This document shows positions 1 to 9,242 of a DNA stretch of 64,000 nucleotides, in pieces (position 1 is the stretch's first letter; each line of letters starts with the position of its first letter). The DNA is from Metabacillus dongyingensis (GTDB lineage: Bacteria > Bacillota > Bacilli > Bacillales > Bacillaceae). Under the pieces are notes generated by a model that was not told where the DNA came from, did no database searches, and saw only the letters and a list, made by a program, of their open reading frames with translations. A program made the translations under genes and the position numbers. Location of the stretch: positions 560,001 to 624,000 of the forward strand of contig NZ_CP082944.1 of NCBI RefSeq assembly GCF_019933155.2. The letters are read 5' to 3'.

Positions 1-845
1 ATTCTACTCGTATTGCGATGGTTGAAACAGGAGAAGCCCATATCAATGATCAGGTGCCTGTAACGGAAATTGATAGAATTAATAACTCAGACACTCTTAA
101 CCTCTATCGGACAGAAGGACTGGCCGTTGAATACATTGGATTTAATACACAAAAAGCTCCTTTTGATAATGTGAAGGTACGCCAAGCGATCTCTTCTGCC
201 ATAGAAAGAGAAGCGATAATAAAAGGGGTTTACAACGGAGCAGGAACACTGGCCAATGCGGCAATGAGCCCAAAAGTGTTCGGATACAGCAAAGAAATAA
301 AGCCATACGAGTATAATCCAAATAAAGCAAAAGATTTGCTGAAAGAAGCCGGCTTCAAAGACGGATTGGAGTTAACGTTAATAACAAGTGACCGTAAAGA
401 GAGAATTAACATGGCAGAGGTCATTCAGTCACAGTTAAAAGGGATTGGCGTTAACGTAAATATTCAAGTATTAGAGTATGGAGCCTATATTGAAGCGGTG
501 GATAAAGGTGAACAAGATATGTTTATTGGAGGGTGGGGAAATGCCACAGGAGATGGAGATTATAATCAGTATAACTTGTTCCACTCCGACTCTCATGGTT
601 CTCCGGGAAATCATTTCTACTATACGAACAAAAAAGTCGATCAATTAATTGAACAAGCCAGAAAAGAAACAGATCCAGAAGTGAGAAAAAAGCTGTATGA
701 GGAAGCGATGGCCATCGAAATGGACGACGCTGTGTACATTCCAATAAGAAACTACGAGCACATGGCCATATATAACAATGAAGTAAATGACTTCTGGCTT
801 AATGCTGTCAACTATTTAATGGTAAATGACGTTACACTAGAGTAA
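1..845 (+). CDS. Oligopeptide-type ABC transporter substrate-binding protein (C-terminal part)
   Basis: This is the C-terminal half of an extracellular family 5 solute-binding protein (DppA/OppA/GsiB type), which captures peptides or similar ligands for an ABC importer. The reading frame is open to the window edge, so the signal peptide and N-terminal lobe lie outside. The first in-frame ATG at 18 is internal. The segment NVKVRQAIS near residue 52 of the visible part is the hallmark of the family. The GWGNATGDGDYN stretch and the C-terminal AVYIPIRNY also fit. It ends 85 bases before two amidohydrolase genes on the same strand, so it may import their substrate. The ligand cannot be told from sequence. 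Confidence 0.85.
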   Translation, partial: STRIAMVETGEAHINDQVPVTEIDRINNSDTLNLYRTEGLAVEYIGFNTQKAPFDNVKVRQAISSAIEREAIIKGVYNGAGTLANAAMSPKVFGYSKEIKPYEYNPNKAKDLLKEAGFKDGLELTLITSDRKERINMAEVIQSQLKGIGVNVNIQVLEYGAYIEAVDKGEQDMFIGGWGNATGDGDYNQYNLFHSDSHGSPGNHFYYTNKKVDQLIEQARKETDPEVRKKLYEEAMAIEMDDAVYIPIRNYEHMAIYNNEVNDFWLNAVNYLMVNDVTLE

Positions 846-929
846 GAGGAATAGGTGGCTCAGGCGAAAAAACGCTCCGGGTCACCATCCTTGGTTAATA
901 GAAAAAATCAATATGGGGGGAACTTTACA

Positions 930-2189
930 GTGAATACATTTTGGCTGAAAAATGTCAGGCTTGAAACGGGTTTTAAAAAGGAAAATGGCACAGTTACGGG
1001 GACCGTTGCGCAAGAGTTTCATTTGAAAATAGAAAATGGAAAGCTAACGTCCATGACAGCAGATGAAAACGAGATCAAGAATTCTTTACCTGTTGTTGAT
1101 GCAAAAGGAAAGCTCATGCTGCCATCCTTTCGTGAAATGCACATACATATTGATAAAACGTATTTTAGCGGTCCGTGGAAAGCGTGTCGTCCAATTACAA
1201 ATGGCATCTTTACCAGAATTGAGGAAGAAAAGGACCTGCTGCCTAAACAATTCCCATTTGCTCAAGAACGCGCAGAGAAAATGATTGAGCTGCTGCTGCA
1301 AAATGGCCATACACATATCAGAACACACTGTAATGTTGAACCGACATCTGGCCTGAAAAATCTTGAAATAACAATAAATGCGCTAGAAAAATATAAAAAT
1401 TTCATAACCTATGAAATTGTTGCCTTCCCTCAGCACGGGTTATTGCGAAGCGGCTCTGTGCAATTAATCAGAGATGCAATGAAAAATGGAGCAACACATG
1501 TAGGCGGAGTGGATCCAGCGACAATCGACCGAAATATTGAAAAATCTTTGTGGACAACATTTGATATTGCGGCAGAACACAATGCAGGTATAGATATTCA
1601 TCTCCATGAACCTAATTCATTAGGAGCCTTTACTTTTGAACGTCTTGCTGATTTTACGAAAGAAGCCAAAATGAAGGGGAAAGTGACAATCAGTCATGCC
1701 ATTGCACTGGGTGATCTAGAAGGTCAGCCGCTCGTAGATATTATGAATGTTTTAAAAGAACAAGAAATTGATATTACAACTACTGTTCCGATAAATCGTC
1801 ATACTATTCCAATTCCTGCATTAGATAAACATGGATTAAAAGTATCTGTTGGCCACGACAGTCTTACTGATCATTGGTCTCCATTTGGAACTGGGGATAC
1901 AGTGGAAAAATTAAGTGTTTTAGCGGAACGTTTCCGTTGTATTGATGAATTTTCATTAAATAGATCTTGGAAATATGCCTCAGGCGGTGTCACTCCTCTT
2001 AATGATGCAGGTGAACAAGTGTGGCCGAAAGTTGGGGACCAGGCAGACTTTATTTTAGTGGATGCAAGCTGTTCAGCTGAAGCTGTTGCAAGAAGAGCAC
2101 GAATTGTATCTGTCTATAAGAATGGGAATAAAGCAGATCAATCTTGCTTAGAAAGGAATGATGAACTTGAAATGGCTGAAGAACGTTAA
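930..2189 (+). CDS. Amidohydrolase, cytosine-deaminase-like (first of a tandem pair)
   Basis: Metal-dependent hydrolase of the CodA-like branch of the amidohydrolase superfamily, about 419 residues. I chose the GTG at 930 because a GGGGGG ribosome site lies just upstream and the protein then aligns end to end with its neighbour; the frame is open back to 855. Visible active-site elements are HIHID (His71, His73), AFPQHG (the Gln of cytosine deaminase), IHLHE (metal His and catalytic Glu), ISHA (metal His) and GHDS (metal Asp). The stop lies inside the next gene. The substrate is unknown; cyclic amide or deaminase chemistry is an inference from the family. Confidence 0.85.
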   Translation: MNTFWLKNVRLETGFKKENGTVTGTVAQEFHLKIENGKLTSMTADENEIKNSLPVVDAKGKLMLPSFREMHIHIDKTYFSGPWKACRPITNGIFTRIEEEKDLLPKQFPFAQERAEKMIELLLQNGHTHIRTHCNVEPTSGLKNLEITINALEKYKNFITYEIVAFPQHGLLRSGSVQLIRDAMKNGATHVGGVDPATIDRNIEKSLWTTFDIAAEHNAGIDIHLHEPNSLGAFTFERLADFTKEAKMKGKVTISHAIALGDLEGQPLVDIMNVLKEQEIDITTTVPINRHTIPIPALDKHGLKVSVGHDSLTDHWSPFGTGDTVEKLSVLAERFRCIDEFSLNRSWKYASGGVTPLNDAGEQVWPKVGDQADFILVDASCSAEAVARRARIVSVYKNGNKADQSCLERNDELEMAEER

Positions 2190-3399
2190 ATTAGAGGTGG
2201 GAAATCAGCTTAACGAAGATGGACTTATTGAAACGAAAACAGATCTATTCCATATTGGAATTAAAGAGGGAAAAATTATGGAGCGGCTGCACCATACTGA
2301 AAGTATCTCAGAACAGGCAGAAGTGATTGATGCAAACGGATTACTTGCGATTCCAACCTTCAAGGAAATGCATAACCATTTGGACAAAACCTATCTATCT
2401 TTGGATTGGAAGGCTTGCAAGCCAGTAAAGAATCTAAATGAACGGCTCCATTTTGAAGCGCAGGAACTAAAAGAACTTGCACCAACAGCGAAGCAACGGG
2501 CAATGAGCATGATTGAAATGATCTTATCCAAAGGCTCAACCCACATCAGAACGCATGTTAACATTGATCCCTATATTGGTCTGAAAAATTTAGAAGGTGT
2601 TCTTGAAGCACTAGAAGAGTTCAAAGGTGTGATTACCGCTGATGTCATTGCTTTTCCGCAGCATGGATTATTAAGAGATGATGTTCCGCAGTTAATGAGA
2701 AAAGCGATGAGAAATGGAGCTACAATGGTCGGAGGACTGGACCCTGCTGGTATCGACCGCTCGATTGAGAAATCATTATACGAAACAATGGAAATTGCTG
2801 CAGAGTTTAACGCAGACGTTGATATTCATTTACACGATGGAGGAAACGTAGGAACCTATACAATAGATAAGTGGATGGATTACGTTGAAGAAGCGAACTG
2901 GCAGAACCGCTCTGCTATCAGCCATGCTTTCTGTATCGGAGAGGTTCCTGAAGCTCAGCAAAGAGCACTTGCAGAACGCTTAAGGGAAAATGGTGTCTCA
3001 ATTATGTCAACCATTCCTCTTACAAAATCTTTACCGCCAATCGAGCTTTTAGATGCTCATGGCGTAGATGTCCACTTTGGCTGTGATGGTTTTTATGATT
3101 CATGGAGTCCTCATGGGAATGGAGATGTGCTCGAGAAGGTTCAAAAATATGCACAAATTAGCCGCAGAATTGATGAGGTGTCGCTTCGGAGCACGTTAAA
3201 GTGGGCAACGGGAGGCGTAACAGCGTTAACAAATAAAGGAGAATATCTATGGCCGAAAGCTGAAGATAAAGCAAATTTCATTTTCATAGAGGCTGCTTCC
3301 TCAGCAGAAGCAGTTGCAAGACGTCCAGATCGGAAAGCCATCATGATAAATGGGGAAATTGTATACGGAACGTTAAGTAAATTAGAGTATACAGTATGA
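2161..3399 (+). CDS. Amidohydrolase, cytosine-deaminase-like (second of a tandem pair)
   Basis: Paralogue of the preceding gene, about 412 residues, similar over its full length and overlapping it by 29 bases. The GAAAGGA ribosome site sits in the end of the upstream gene; ATG at 2158 is an alternative start. It keeps HNHLD, AFPQHG, SHAF and GCDGFYDSWSP. Where the neighbour has HLHE it has HLHD, so the position of the catalytic glutamate of cytosine deaminase is aspartate here. That argues for a different substrate or role, perhaps a second step or a heteromer; this is inference. The stop overlaps the next start by four bases (ATGA), which indicates translational coupling. Confidence 0.83.
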   Translation: MNLKWLKNVKLEVGNQLNEDGLIETKTDLFHIGIKEGKIMERLHHTESISEQAEVIDANGLLAIPTFKEMHNHLDKTYLSLDWKACKPVKNLNERLHFEAQELKELAPTAKQRAMSMIEMILSKGSTHIRTHVNIDPYIGLKNLEGVLEALEEFKGVITADVIAFPQHGLLRDDVPQLMRKAMRNGATMVGGLDPAGIDRSIEKSLYETMEIAAEFNADVDIHLHDGGNVGTYTIDKWMDYVEEANWQNRSAISHAFCIGEVPEAQQRALAERLRENGVSIMSTIPLTKSLPPIELLDAHGVDVHFGCDGFYDSWSPHGNGDVLEKVQKYAQISRRIDEVSLRSTLKWATGGVTALTNKGEYLWPKAEDKANFIFIEAASSAEAVARRPDRKAIMINGEIVYGTLSKLEYTV

Positions 3400-4361
3400 A
3401 GCATATTCTTATGAGAAAGCCCATGTTCATCTATATGGGCCTTCTTTTTTGTGTCATTTGCTGGGGCAGTAACTTTATCTTTGGAGCAATCCTGATAAAC
3501 TATTTCCGTCCAATGGAAATTGCATTCATACGGCTCCTTTTCATCAATCTCTTTTTATTTATCATTTTGTTTAAAGTTGTTACCGCTCATCAGCCATTTA
3601 AAAAGGGCGTCCTATTTCTTATGATGATCGGATTCATTGGTGTTACATTAAATCATTGGAGTTTCTATGCAAGTTTAACAAAAGCAGAACCTGTTACTGC
3701 GGCACTTATCTTAGCGACTGCACCCATTTTCACAGCGTTTATTAATTTTGTATTATTTAAGGAAGCAAAGAAAATCCTCTTTTGGGCTTGGAGTATGCTT
3801 AGTTTTGCAGGTGTGACTCTGGTTATCGTGAAAAAAGGTTCTATTGTAATCGGTGCTGGAGAGGGATACATCTTTCTTACTATGTTATCTTTTTCTTGTT
3901 TTATGGTTATGGTTGAAAGATACGCAAACAGTTTCTCTTCTGGAATCATAACCTTTTACTCCAGCTTTTTTGGCATGGTATTCATGACAGCCGCCCTTCC
4001 ATTCTCGGACGTCAGCCTAACGAGAACTGCACCGGCAGGTATGTGGTTATTGCTCATAGTGACCGGCATTATCATGCATGGAATCTGTCCGCTTATTTGG
4101 AATCATTGTATTTCCAAGGTCGGTTCTACCAATGCATCACTGCTATTAAATATGGAGCCATTTATTGCAATGATGGCAGGTTATCTGATTTTAAAAGAAA
4201 CGGTAAGTTCCATCCAATTTATTGGATCGCTGCTGATCATTACAGGGGTTGCTATGGCGATACAGTCGAATAAACGGAATGCCTTAGTAGCGGGAGACGG
4301 CATGAGCAATGAGTTTTTGCGTAATCTTGGAAAAAAAAGAGACAAATCTCTTAAACTTTAA
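3396..4361 (+). CDS. EamA-family (drug/metabolite superfamily) transporter
   Basis: Integral membrane protein of about 321 residues with some ten hydrophobic segments in two EamA repeats. The first repeat begins at FCVICWGSNFIFG and the second near LLNMEPFIAMMAGYLILKE; both are typical of DMT permeases such as YdcZ/RhaT-like exporters. It starts in the ATGA overlap with the second amidohydrolase, so it should be co-translated with the pair and may move their substrate or product. The C-terminal tail of about 30 residues is polar and basic. Direction and substrate cannot be read from the sequence. Confidence 0.85.
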   Translation: MKHILMRKPMFIYMGLLFCVICWGSNFIFGAILINYFRPMEIAFIRLLFINLFLFIILFKVVTAHQPFKKGVLFLMMIGFIGVTLNHWSFYASLTKAEPVTAALILATAPIFTAFINFVLFKEAKKILFWAWSMLSFAGVTLVIVKKGSIVIGAGEGYIFLTMLSFSCFMVMVERYANSFSSGIITFYSSFFGMVFMTAALPFSDVSLTRTAPAGMWLLLIVTGIIMHGICPLIWNHCISKVGSTNASLLLNMEPFIAMMAGYLILKETVSSIQFIGSLLIITGVAMAIQSNKRNALVAGDGMSNEFLRNLGKKRDKSLKL

Positions 4362-4371
4362 ATTGAAAGTA

Positions 4372-4404
4372 AGGCTGCGGGTATGTATGATACGCAGTCT
4401 TTTT
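4372..4404 (+). terminator. Putative terminator after the EamA gene
   Basis: An 8-bp stem, AGGCTGCG pairing with CGCAGTCT (one wobble), is followed by a run of T. It closes the binding protein-amidohydrolase-EamA unit. Confidence 0.6.
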
Positions 4405-4486
4405 GCATTGAGATAAAAAATTAACACAAATGATAATAAGAAAATAATGTAAAAAATGGTAAAGTAAAATGATGGGAGTGATTCAC

Positions 4487-5176
4487 GTGGAGTTATTTCA
4501 ATTTTTTAAAATCCTTCATATTATTGGCGGATTTATTGCTTTGTTTGTCTTTTGGGTTCCAATCGTCACGAAAAAAGGAGGCAAGGCCCACCGGGTAACA
4601 GGCTGGGTTTATACCGGCGGTATGATTGTGGTGGCAATCAGCGCTTTTTATATGGGTGCATACCGCATTTTTTTTGACCAGCATGCAAATCCAGAGCTCG
4701 TTTCATTTTCATGGTTTTTAATTTTTATTGCCATTTTAAGCTCAGCAGCAGCTTATTATGGCATTCGTGTCCTTCGGTATAAAAATCGAAAGGATCGGCA
4801 CAGAAATGTACTTGATCTCTTCTATCCTTTGCTGCTCCTTTCATCTGGAATTGGAATGTGCATCTACGGGGGTGTAAATGACGTTCCTTTGCTGACATGG
4901 TTTCCGCTTGTTGGTATATTTCTTGGAATCTCCCAGCTTTCATATTGGCTTCAAAAACCGAAAAAGAAAATGCATTGGTGGTTTGAGCATTTTTCCGGTA
5001 TGCTTGCCTGCTGCATTTCGACGATCACGGCTTTTATGGTATTTGGAGCTCCAAGGCTGCTTGCAATAGAATCAGTTAGTATCCTCTTGTGGTTCCTGCC
5101 GACAATCGTGATTACGCCTTTAATCGTCGGATTATCGATTTATTACAGAAAAAAATTTATAAAGAAAGCTGCTTAA
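4487..5176 (+). CDS. Polytopic membrane protein, DUF2306-like
   Basis: A protein of about 229 residues with seven or so hydrophobic segments. It resembles the Bacillus DUF2306 group: an N-terminal HIIGGFIALFVFW helix, then a KAHRVTGWVY loop with a conserved His. I prefer GTG 4487 because GGGAGTG lies six bases upstream; two in-frame ATGs at 4469 and 4472 overlap that ribosome site. It stands alone between two terminators. No function is known to me; the family is sometimes annotated as a predicted heme-binding or redox membrane protein, which I cannot confirm here. Confidence 0.7.
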   Translation: MELFQFFKILHIIGGFIALFVFWVPIVTKKGGKAHRVTGWVYTGGMIVVAISAFYMGAYRIFFDQHANPELVSFSWFLIFIAILSSAAAYYGIRVLRYKNRKDRHRNVLDLFYPLLLLSSGIGMCIYGGVNDVPLLTWFPLVGIFLGISQLSYWLQKPKKKMHWWFEHFSGMLACCISTITAFMVFGAPRLLAIESVSILLWFLPTIVITPLIVGLSIYYRKKFIKKAA

Positions 5177-5181
5177 GAAGA

Positions 5182-5213
5182 ACAGAGGGGCATGGTCCCC
5201 TCTGTTTCTTTTT
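5182..5213 (+). terminator. Rho-independent terminator
   Basis: A perfect 9-bp stem, ACAGAGGGG with CCCCTCTGT, has a six-base loop and is followed by a T-rich tail. Confidence 0.85.
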
Positions 5214-5261
5214 GATTTTAAAGACAAAGGAATACAACAAAAAAGCACACAAAACAAATTC

Positions 5262-5300
5262 TTAACTCCACGTTAATATTTGCTTAACATTGTGGTTTTA
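5262..5300 (+). promoter_or_regulatory. Putative PhoP box upstream of the phosphonate operon
   Basis: Four hexamers lie at exact 11-base pitch: TTAACT (5262), TTAATA (5273), TTAACA (5284) and GTTTTA (5295). This is the layout of the B. subtilis PhoP box (TT[A/C/T]A[C/T]A repeats separated by five bases). A TATATT or TATTGT -10-like element overlaps or follows, 35-45 bases before the first gene. I infer activation under phosphate starvation. Confidence 0.6.
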
Positions 5301-5343
5301 TATTGTATTTGTAAGGAAAAATACTAAACGGGGAGAAAAAACA

Positions 5344-6408
5344 ATGAAAAACCACATTCTTAAGCTTTTCGTTTTACTTATGTCTTTCACACTGTTGGCT
5401 GCTTGCGGGTCAAATGCAACAAACGGAGAAGCAAACAAAGAAATAGAAGGTGAACTTACGGTTTACACTGCTATTGAAGAAGAACTTATTCCAGAATACT
5501 TAAAATCGTTTGAGGAGAAATACCCGAATATTAACTTAAATATTGTCCGCGATTCAACCGGAATTATCACAGCTAAGCTTTTAGCAGAAGGTAAAGATAC
5601 TGAAGCAGATGTTGTTTGGGGACTGGCTGCTTCAAGTCTGCTGGCGCTGGATGGGAAAGAAATGCTGGAAGGCTATACCCCAAAGGATTCAGATAAAATT
5701 CTTCCGGAATATAAAGATGCCAATCAGCCTGAAAAATGGGTTGGAAATACAGCATTTATGACTGGGATAGTTGTAAACGAAGTGGAGCTTGAAAAGAAAA
5801 ACCTGCCAATTCCAAAAACGTATGAAGATTTAACGAAACCTGAGTACAAAGGGTTAATCGTTATGCCTCACCCTGCATCATCAGGCACAGGATACTTAAC
5901 GGTAAATGCATGGCTGCAGATGATGGGCGAAGACAAAGGCTATGAATACATGGAAAAACTGCATGAAAACATCGGTACCTACACACATTCCGGGTCAAAG
6001 CCTGCTAAGCTATCTGCAGCTGGCGAATATCCAATTGGAATTTCATTAGTATACAGTGGTGTCACACAAAAACAAGATGGTGCCCCTGTAGATGTCATCC
6101 TCCCTGAAGAAGGCTTGGGCTGGGATGTTGAAGCGAATGGACTTATTGCTAAAAATGAGATGAAAAATGAAAAAGCTGCAAAAGCTTTCTTAGATTGGGC
6201 GATTACAGATGATGTGATGAAGAAATATTACGATGCAAATGGATTTTCAACAATGGAAAACAAGTTTGAAAAAGCAGAGGCATTTCCTGAAGGTGTACAA
6301 GATAAAATGTACAAAAAAAATGATCTGAATTGGGCTGCAGAAAACCGCGACATGATTCTTAAGAAGTGGGAAGCTGAATTTGGGGAAAAAGCAGAACCAA
6401 AAGAGTAA
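5344..6408 (+). CDS. phnS: 2-aminoethylphosphonate ABC transporter substrate-binding lipoprotein
   Basis: Family 1 iron/phosphonate-type solute-binding protein of about 354 residues. It has a lipoprotein signal (MKNHILKLF...LLAAC, lipobox Cys19), so it is anchored to the outer face of the membrane. The body (VYTAIEEELIPEYLKSFE) is that of the AEP binding proteins that travel with PhnT and fused PhnU permeases. Start at 5344 follows an ACGGGGAG ribosome site; the frame is open upstream to 5290 without support. It heads an operon with the ATPase, permease, PhnX and PhnW, which is the reason for assigning AEP rather than iron as ligand. Confidence 0.85.
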   Translation: MKNHILKLFVLLMSFTLLAACGSNATNGEANKEIEGELTVYTAIEEELIPEYLKSFEEKYPNINLNIVRDSTGIITAKLLAEGKDTEADVVWGLAASSLLALDGKEMLEGYTPKDSDKILPEYKDANQPEKWVGNTAFMTGIVVNEVELEKKNLPIPKTYEDLTKPEYKGLIVMPHPASSGTGYLTVNAWLQMMGEDKGYEYMEKLHENIGTYTHSGSKPAKLSAAGEYPIGISLVYSGVTQKQDGAPVDVILPEEGLGWDVEANGLIAKNEMKNEKAAKAFLDWAITDDVMKKYYDANGFSTMENKFEKAEAFPEGVQDKMYKKNDLNWAAENRDMILKKWEAEFGEKAEPKE

Positions 6409-6470
6409 GAAAATGAGGCTGGGCGAGGACTTAGTTTCTCGCCAAATCCATTAGAAAGGCTGGTATAAAG

Positions 6471-7478
6471 ATGCCGAATTCCTATCTGAAGGTCGAAGGA
6501 GTAAGTAAAAACTTCAATCAGTTTACAGCTCTTAACAATGTATCTTTTGACATTCGTAAAAATGAATTTGTTTGTCTGCTCGGACCGAGCGGATGCGGAA
6601 AAACAACCCTGCTGCGCATCATTGCAGGACTTGAGGAACCAAATGCAGGATGTGTTTATGTGAATGGCAAAGATATTACAGGTTTGCCTCCGGCTAAACG
6701 CAACTTCGGAATCGTGTTTCAATCCTATGCGCTGTTTCCTAATCTAACAGCTCTTCAAAATATCGAATTCGGACTGAAAACCCGCAAGGTTCCGAAAAAA
6801 AGAGTGAAAGAGAAAGCCCTGGAAGCTCTGAATCTAGTAGATCTTCTGCATGTTAAGGACAAATATCCGGCACAGCTCTCAGGCGGTATGCAGCAGCGTG
6901 TTTCACTTGCAAGAGCGATTGCACTTGAGCCGGACTTCCTGCTGCTTGATGAACCGTTATCAGCGCTTGATGCAAAGGTGCGTGAAAAACTGAGGTATGA
7001 AATTCGGGCCATTCAAGAAAAGATTGGGATCACAACCATTATGGTCACGCATGATCAGGAGGAAGCATTAACAATGGCAGATAGGATTGTCGTCATGAAT
7101 CATGCTCAAATTATGCAGGCGGGTACACCGCAGGAAGTGTACCATCAGCCTAATCAGCCATTTGTTGCGAACTTTATCGGTTCTATGAATTTCTTGAACT
7201 CTGACACAAATCACCTGATGGCGATACGGCCTGAGCATGTTCAGGTTACGAATGACAGCGGAGCAAATGCAGTGATTGAAGCAGTTGAATTCAAAGGTCC
7301 TGTCTATCGTGTGAAAGTGAAAATAATAGAAAAGGAATCAAAGCTATATAATCAGAATTTGCTTGTAGATTTATCGGCTCATATGGCGCACCGGATGGAT
7401 CTCTCGAAAGGGAAATCTTTGAAGATTACGCTGCCTGATCATCGATTGTTAGCCTACAAAGAACAGGTGGTTGTCTAA
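6471..7478 (+). CDS. phnT: ABC transporter ATP-binding protein for 2-aminoethylphosphonate
   Basis: ATPase of about 335 residues of the PotA/FbpC (CUT1/iron) type. Walker A GPSGCGKTT is near residue 38, the signature LSGGMQQR near 138 and Walker B LLLDEP near 158; a switch His follows in MVTHDQEE. A TOBE-like regulatory domain follows after about residue 240 (MAIRPEHVQV). A 62-base gap separates it from the binding protein. It would energise the fused permease encoded next, whose start directly abuts its stop. Assignment to AEP rests on the operon. Confidence 0.88.
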   Translation: MPNSYLKVEGVSKNFNQFTALNNVSFDIRKNEFVCLLGPSGCGKTTLLRIIAGLEEPNAGCVYVNGKDITGLPPAKRNFGIVFQSYALFPNLTALQNIEFGLKTRKVPKKRVKEKALEALNLVDLLHVKDKYPAQLSGGMQQRVSLARAIALEPDFLLLDEPLSALDAKVREKLRYEIRAIQEKIGITTIMVTHDQEEALTMADRIVVMNHAQIMQAGTPQEVYHQPNQPFVANFIGSMNFLNSDTNHLMAIRPEHVQVTNDSGANAVIEAVEFKGPVYRVKVKIIEKESKLYNQNLLVDLSAHMAHRMDLSKGKSLKITLPDHRLLAYKEQVVV

Positions 7479-9242
7479 ATGGAGATGCGTATTGCAACCG
7501 CACATTCAAAACTTTCATCGAAAAAACGTAAACAGCAAAAAGCAGGATTAAATGAATGGCTGCAGCGTTTGCTCTTGATCTTCTCGCTTTTAGCTGTTGC
7601 TGCAGTATTAGTGCTCCCATTACTGATGTTGTTTGTACAAGCATTCATTGACAGTGAAGGTATTTTTATTGGCCTGCAGAATTTTGTCAGTTATTTTCAG
7701 TCGGAAATTCTTGTTCAATCCTTGCAAAATACTCTCTTTGTTTCAAGCATTACTACAATCCTGGCAGTGAGCCTGGCATTTGTATATGCATTTGCAATCG
7801 CCCGGACAAACATTTATGGAAAAACGATCTTTCGCTATTCTGCTTTGCTTCCGTTATTTGCCCCTACGATGATGCACGGAATTGCCTTGATGTATCTTTT
7901 TGGTAATCAAGGCTTAATTACAAATGGATTTTTTGAAACGATTCCTGGGTTTAAGATCGATTTGTATGGTCCAATCGGGATCATTATGGCTGAAACAATT
8001 TACACCTTTCCACAGGCATTCCTGATTTTAATGGTTGCTTTATCAGGTGCCGATCAGCGTCTATATGAAGCAGCTGACTCTATGGGCGCAAGCGGAATAA
8101 AAAAGTTTTTCACGATTACGCTTCCATCAGCGAAGTACGGCTTAATCAGTTCCATTTTTGTTGTGTTTACTCTGAGTTTTACAGATTACGGGGCACCTAA
8201 AATAGTAGGCGGCCAATATAACGTTCTTGCGACAGATGTCTATAAGCAGGTCATTGGCCAGCAAAACATGGGGATGGGAGCCACGGTCGGCATAATTCTC
8301 ATGCTTCCGGCGATACTCGCATTTGCAGCTGACCAGCTATCACAGCGGAAACAACAAGGTGCTGCCAGTTCAAAAGCAGTTCCTTATCAAATAAAACACA
8401 ATCCTTTAAGAGATCGTTTAGCATTTCTTTATTGCTCTGGCATATCATTAGCCGTTTTAATCCTGTTTTTAGCTGTTTTCATTGCTGCCAGCGTGAAAAT
8501 CTGGCCCTATAATATGACGTTTACTTTAGAGCATTTTGCCTTTGACAGCTTTACTGGCGATGGCTTAACGGCTTATAAAAATAGTTTGCTGGCAGCGATC
8601 CTGACTGCTGTCTTTGGAACGATTTTCACGTTCATTTTTGCTTATATGATTGAAAAATTCAGAGGCATGATTGGATTAAGGAAATTGAGTACCTTTTTGT
8701 CTCTTATTCCACTCGCAGTTCCTGGTCTTGTTATTGGTCTCGGGTACATCTTTTTTTTCAGTAAACAAAATCTATCAATCTTTGGATATACGATAGCAAA
8801 TCCGTTTCATTTTCTATACGGAACCATAGCTATCATTGTCATTGTAAATATCGTTCATTTTTATTCCGTTTCGTTTATTACCGCAACAACGGCATTGAAA
8901 AAACTGGACAAAGAATTTGAGCTCGTGTCAGAGTCTATGGGCGTTCCATTTTATAAAACCTTCATGAAGGTGACGGTTCCAATGTGTCTGCCGGCTATTC
9001 TTGAAGTAGCGATGTATTATTTTGTGAATGCCATGGTGACAGTTTCAGCGGTCATTTTCTTATATACAGCTGATTTTAAACTTGCCGCAGTATCAATCGT
9101 AGGTATGGATGATGCCGGGAATTTAGCATCAGCAGCTGCCATGAGCATCTTGATTGTTGCGACGAACATTTTTGTCAGGGTTTGCTATGAACTGACTGTA
9201 AAATGGATGAAAAATCGAAAAGCATTGAAGGAGGAACTATAA
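7479..9242 (+). CDS. phnU: Fused ABC permease for 2-aminoethylphosphonate (two BPD-type domains)
   Basis: About 587 residues carrying two complete binding-protein-dependent permease domains in one chain, roughly residues 30-290 and 310-580. Each has about six membrane segments and an EAA-type loop contacting the ATPase (YEAADSMGASGIKKFFTITLP in the first, ELVSESMGVPFYKTFMKVTVP in the second, both near these residues). Fused permeases are typical of the PhnS/T/U2 type of AEP importer. ATG 7479 follows the ATPase stop directly, with GGTGG eight bases upstream. The next gene starts immediately after its stop. Confidence 0.87.
   Translation: MEMRIATAHSKLSSKKRKQQKAGLNEWLQRLLLIFSLLAVAAVLVLPLLMLFVQAFIDSEGIFIGLQNFVSYFQSEILVQSLQNTLFVSSITTILAVSLAFVYAFAIARTNIYGKTIFRYSALLPLFAPTMMHGIALMYLFGNQGLITNGFFETIPGFKIDLYGPIGIIMAETIYTFPQAFLILMVALSGADQRLYEAADSMGASGIKKFFTITLPSAKYGLISSIFVVFTLSFTDYGAPKIVGGQYNVLATDVYKQVIGQQNMGMGATVGIILMLPAILAFAADQLSQRKQQGAASSKAVPYQIKHNPLRDRLAFLYCSGISLAVLILFLAVFIAASVKIWPYNMTFTLEHFAFDSFTGDGLTAYKNSLLAAILTAVFGTIFTFIFAYMIEKFRGMIGLRKLSTFLSLIPLAVPGLVIGLGYIFFFSKQNLSIFGYTIANPFHFLYGTIAIIVIVNIVHFYSVSFITATTALKKLDKEFELVSESMGVPFYKTFMKVTVPMCLPAILEVAMYYFVNAMVTVSAVIFLYTADFKLAAVSIVGMDDAGNLASAAAMSILIVATNIFVRVCYELTVKWMKNRKALKEEL

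Noticed and set aside
6228..6722. Minus-strand 164-codon frame across the phnS-phnT junction
   Set aside because: It lies opposite two strongly supported genes and has no family features.
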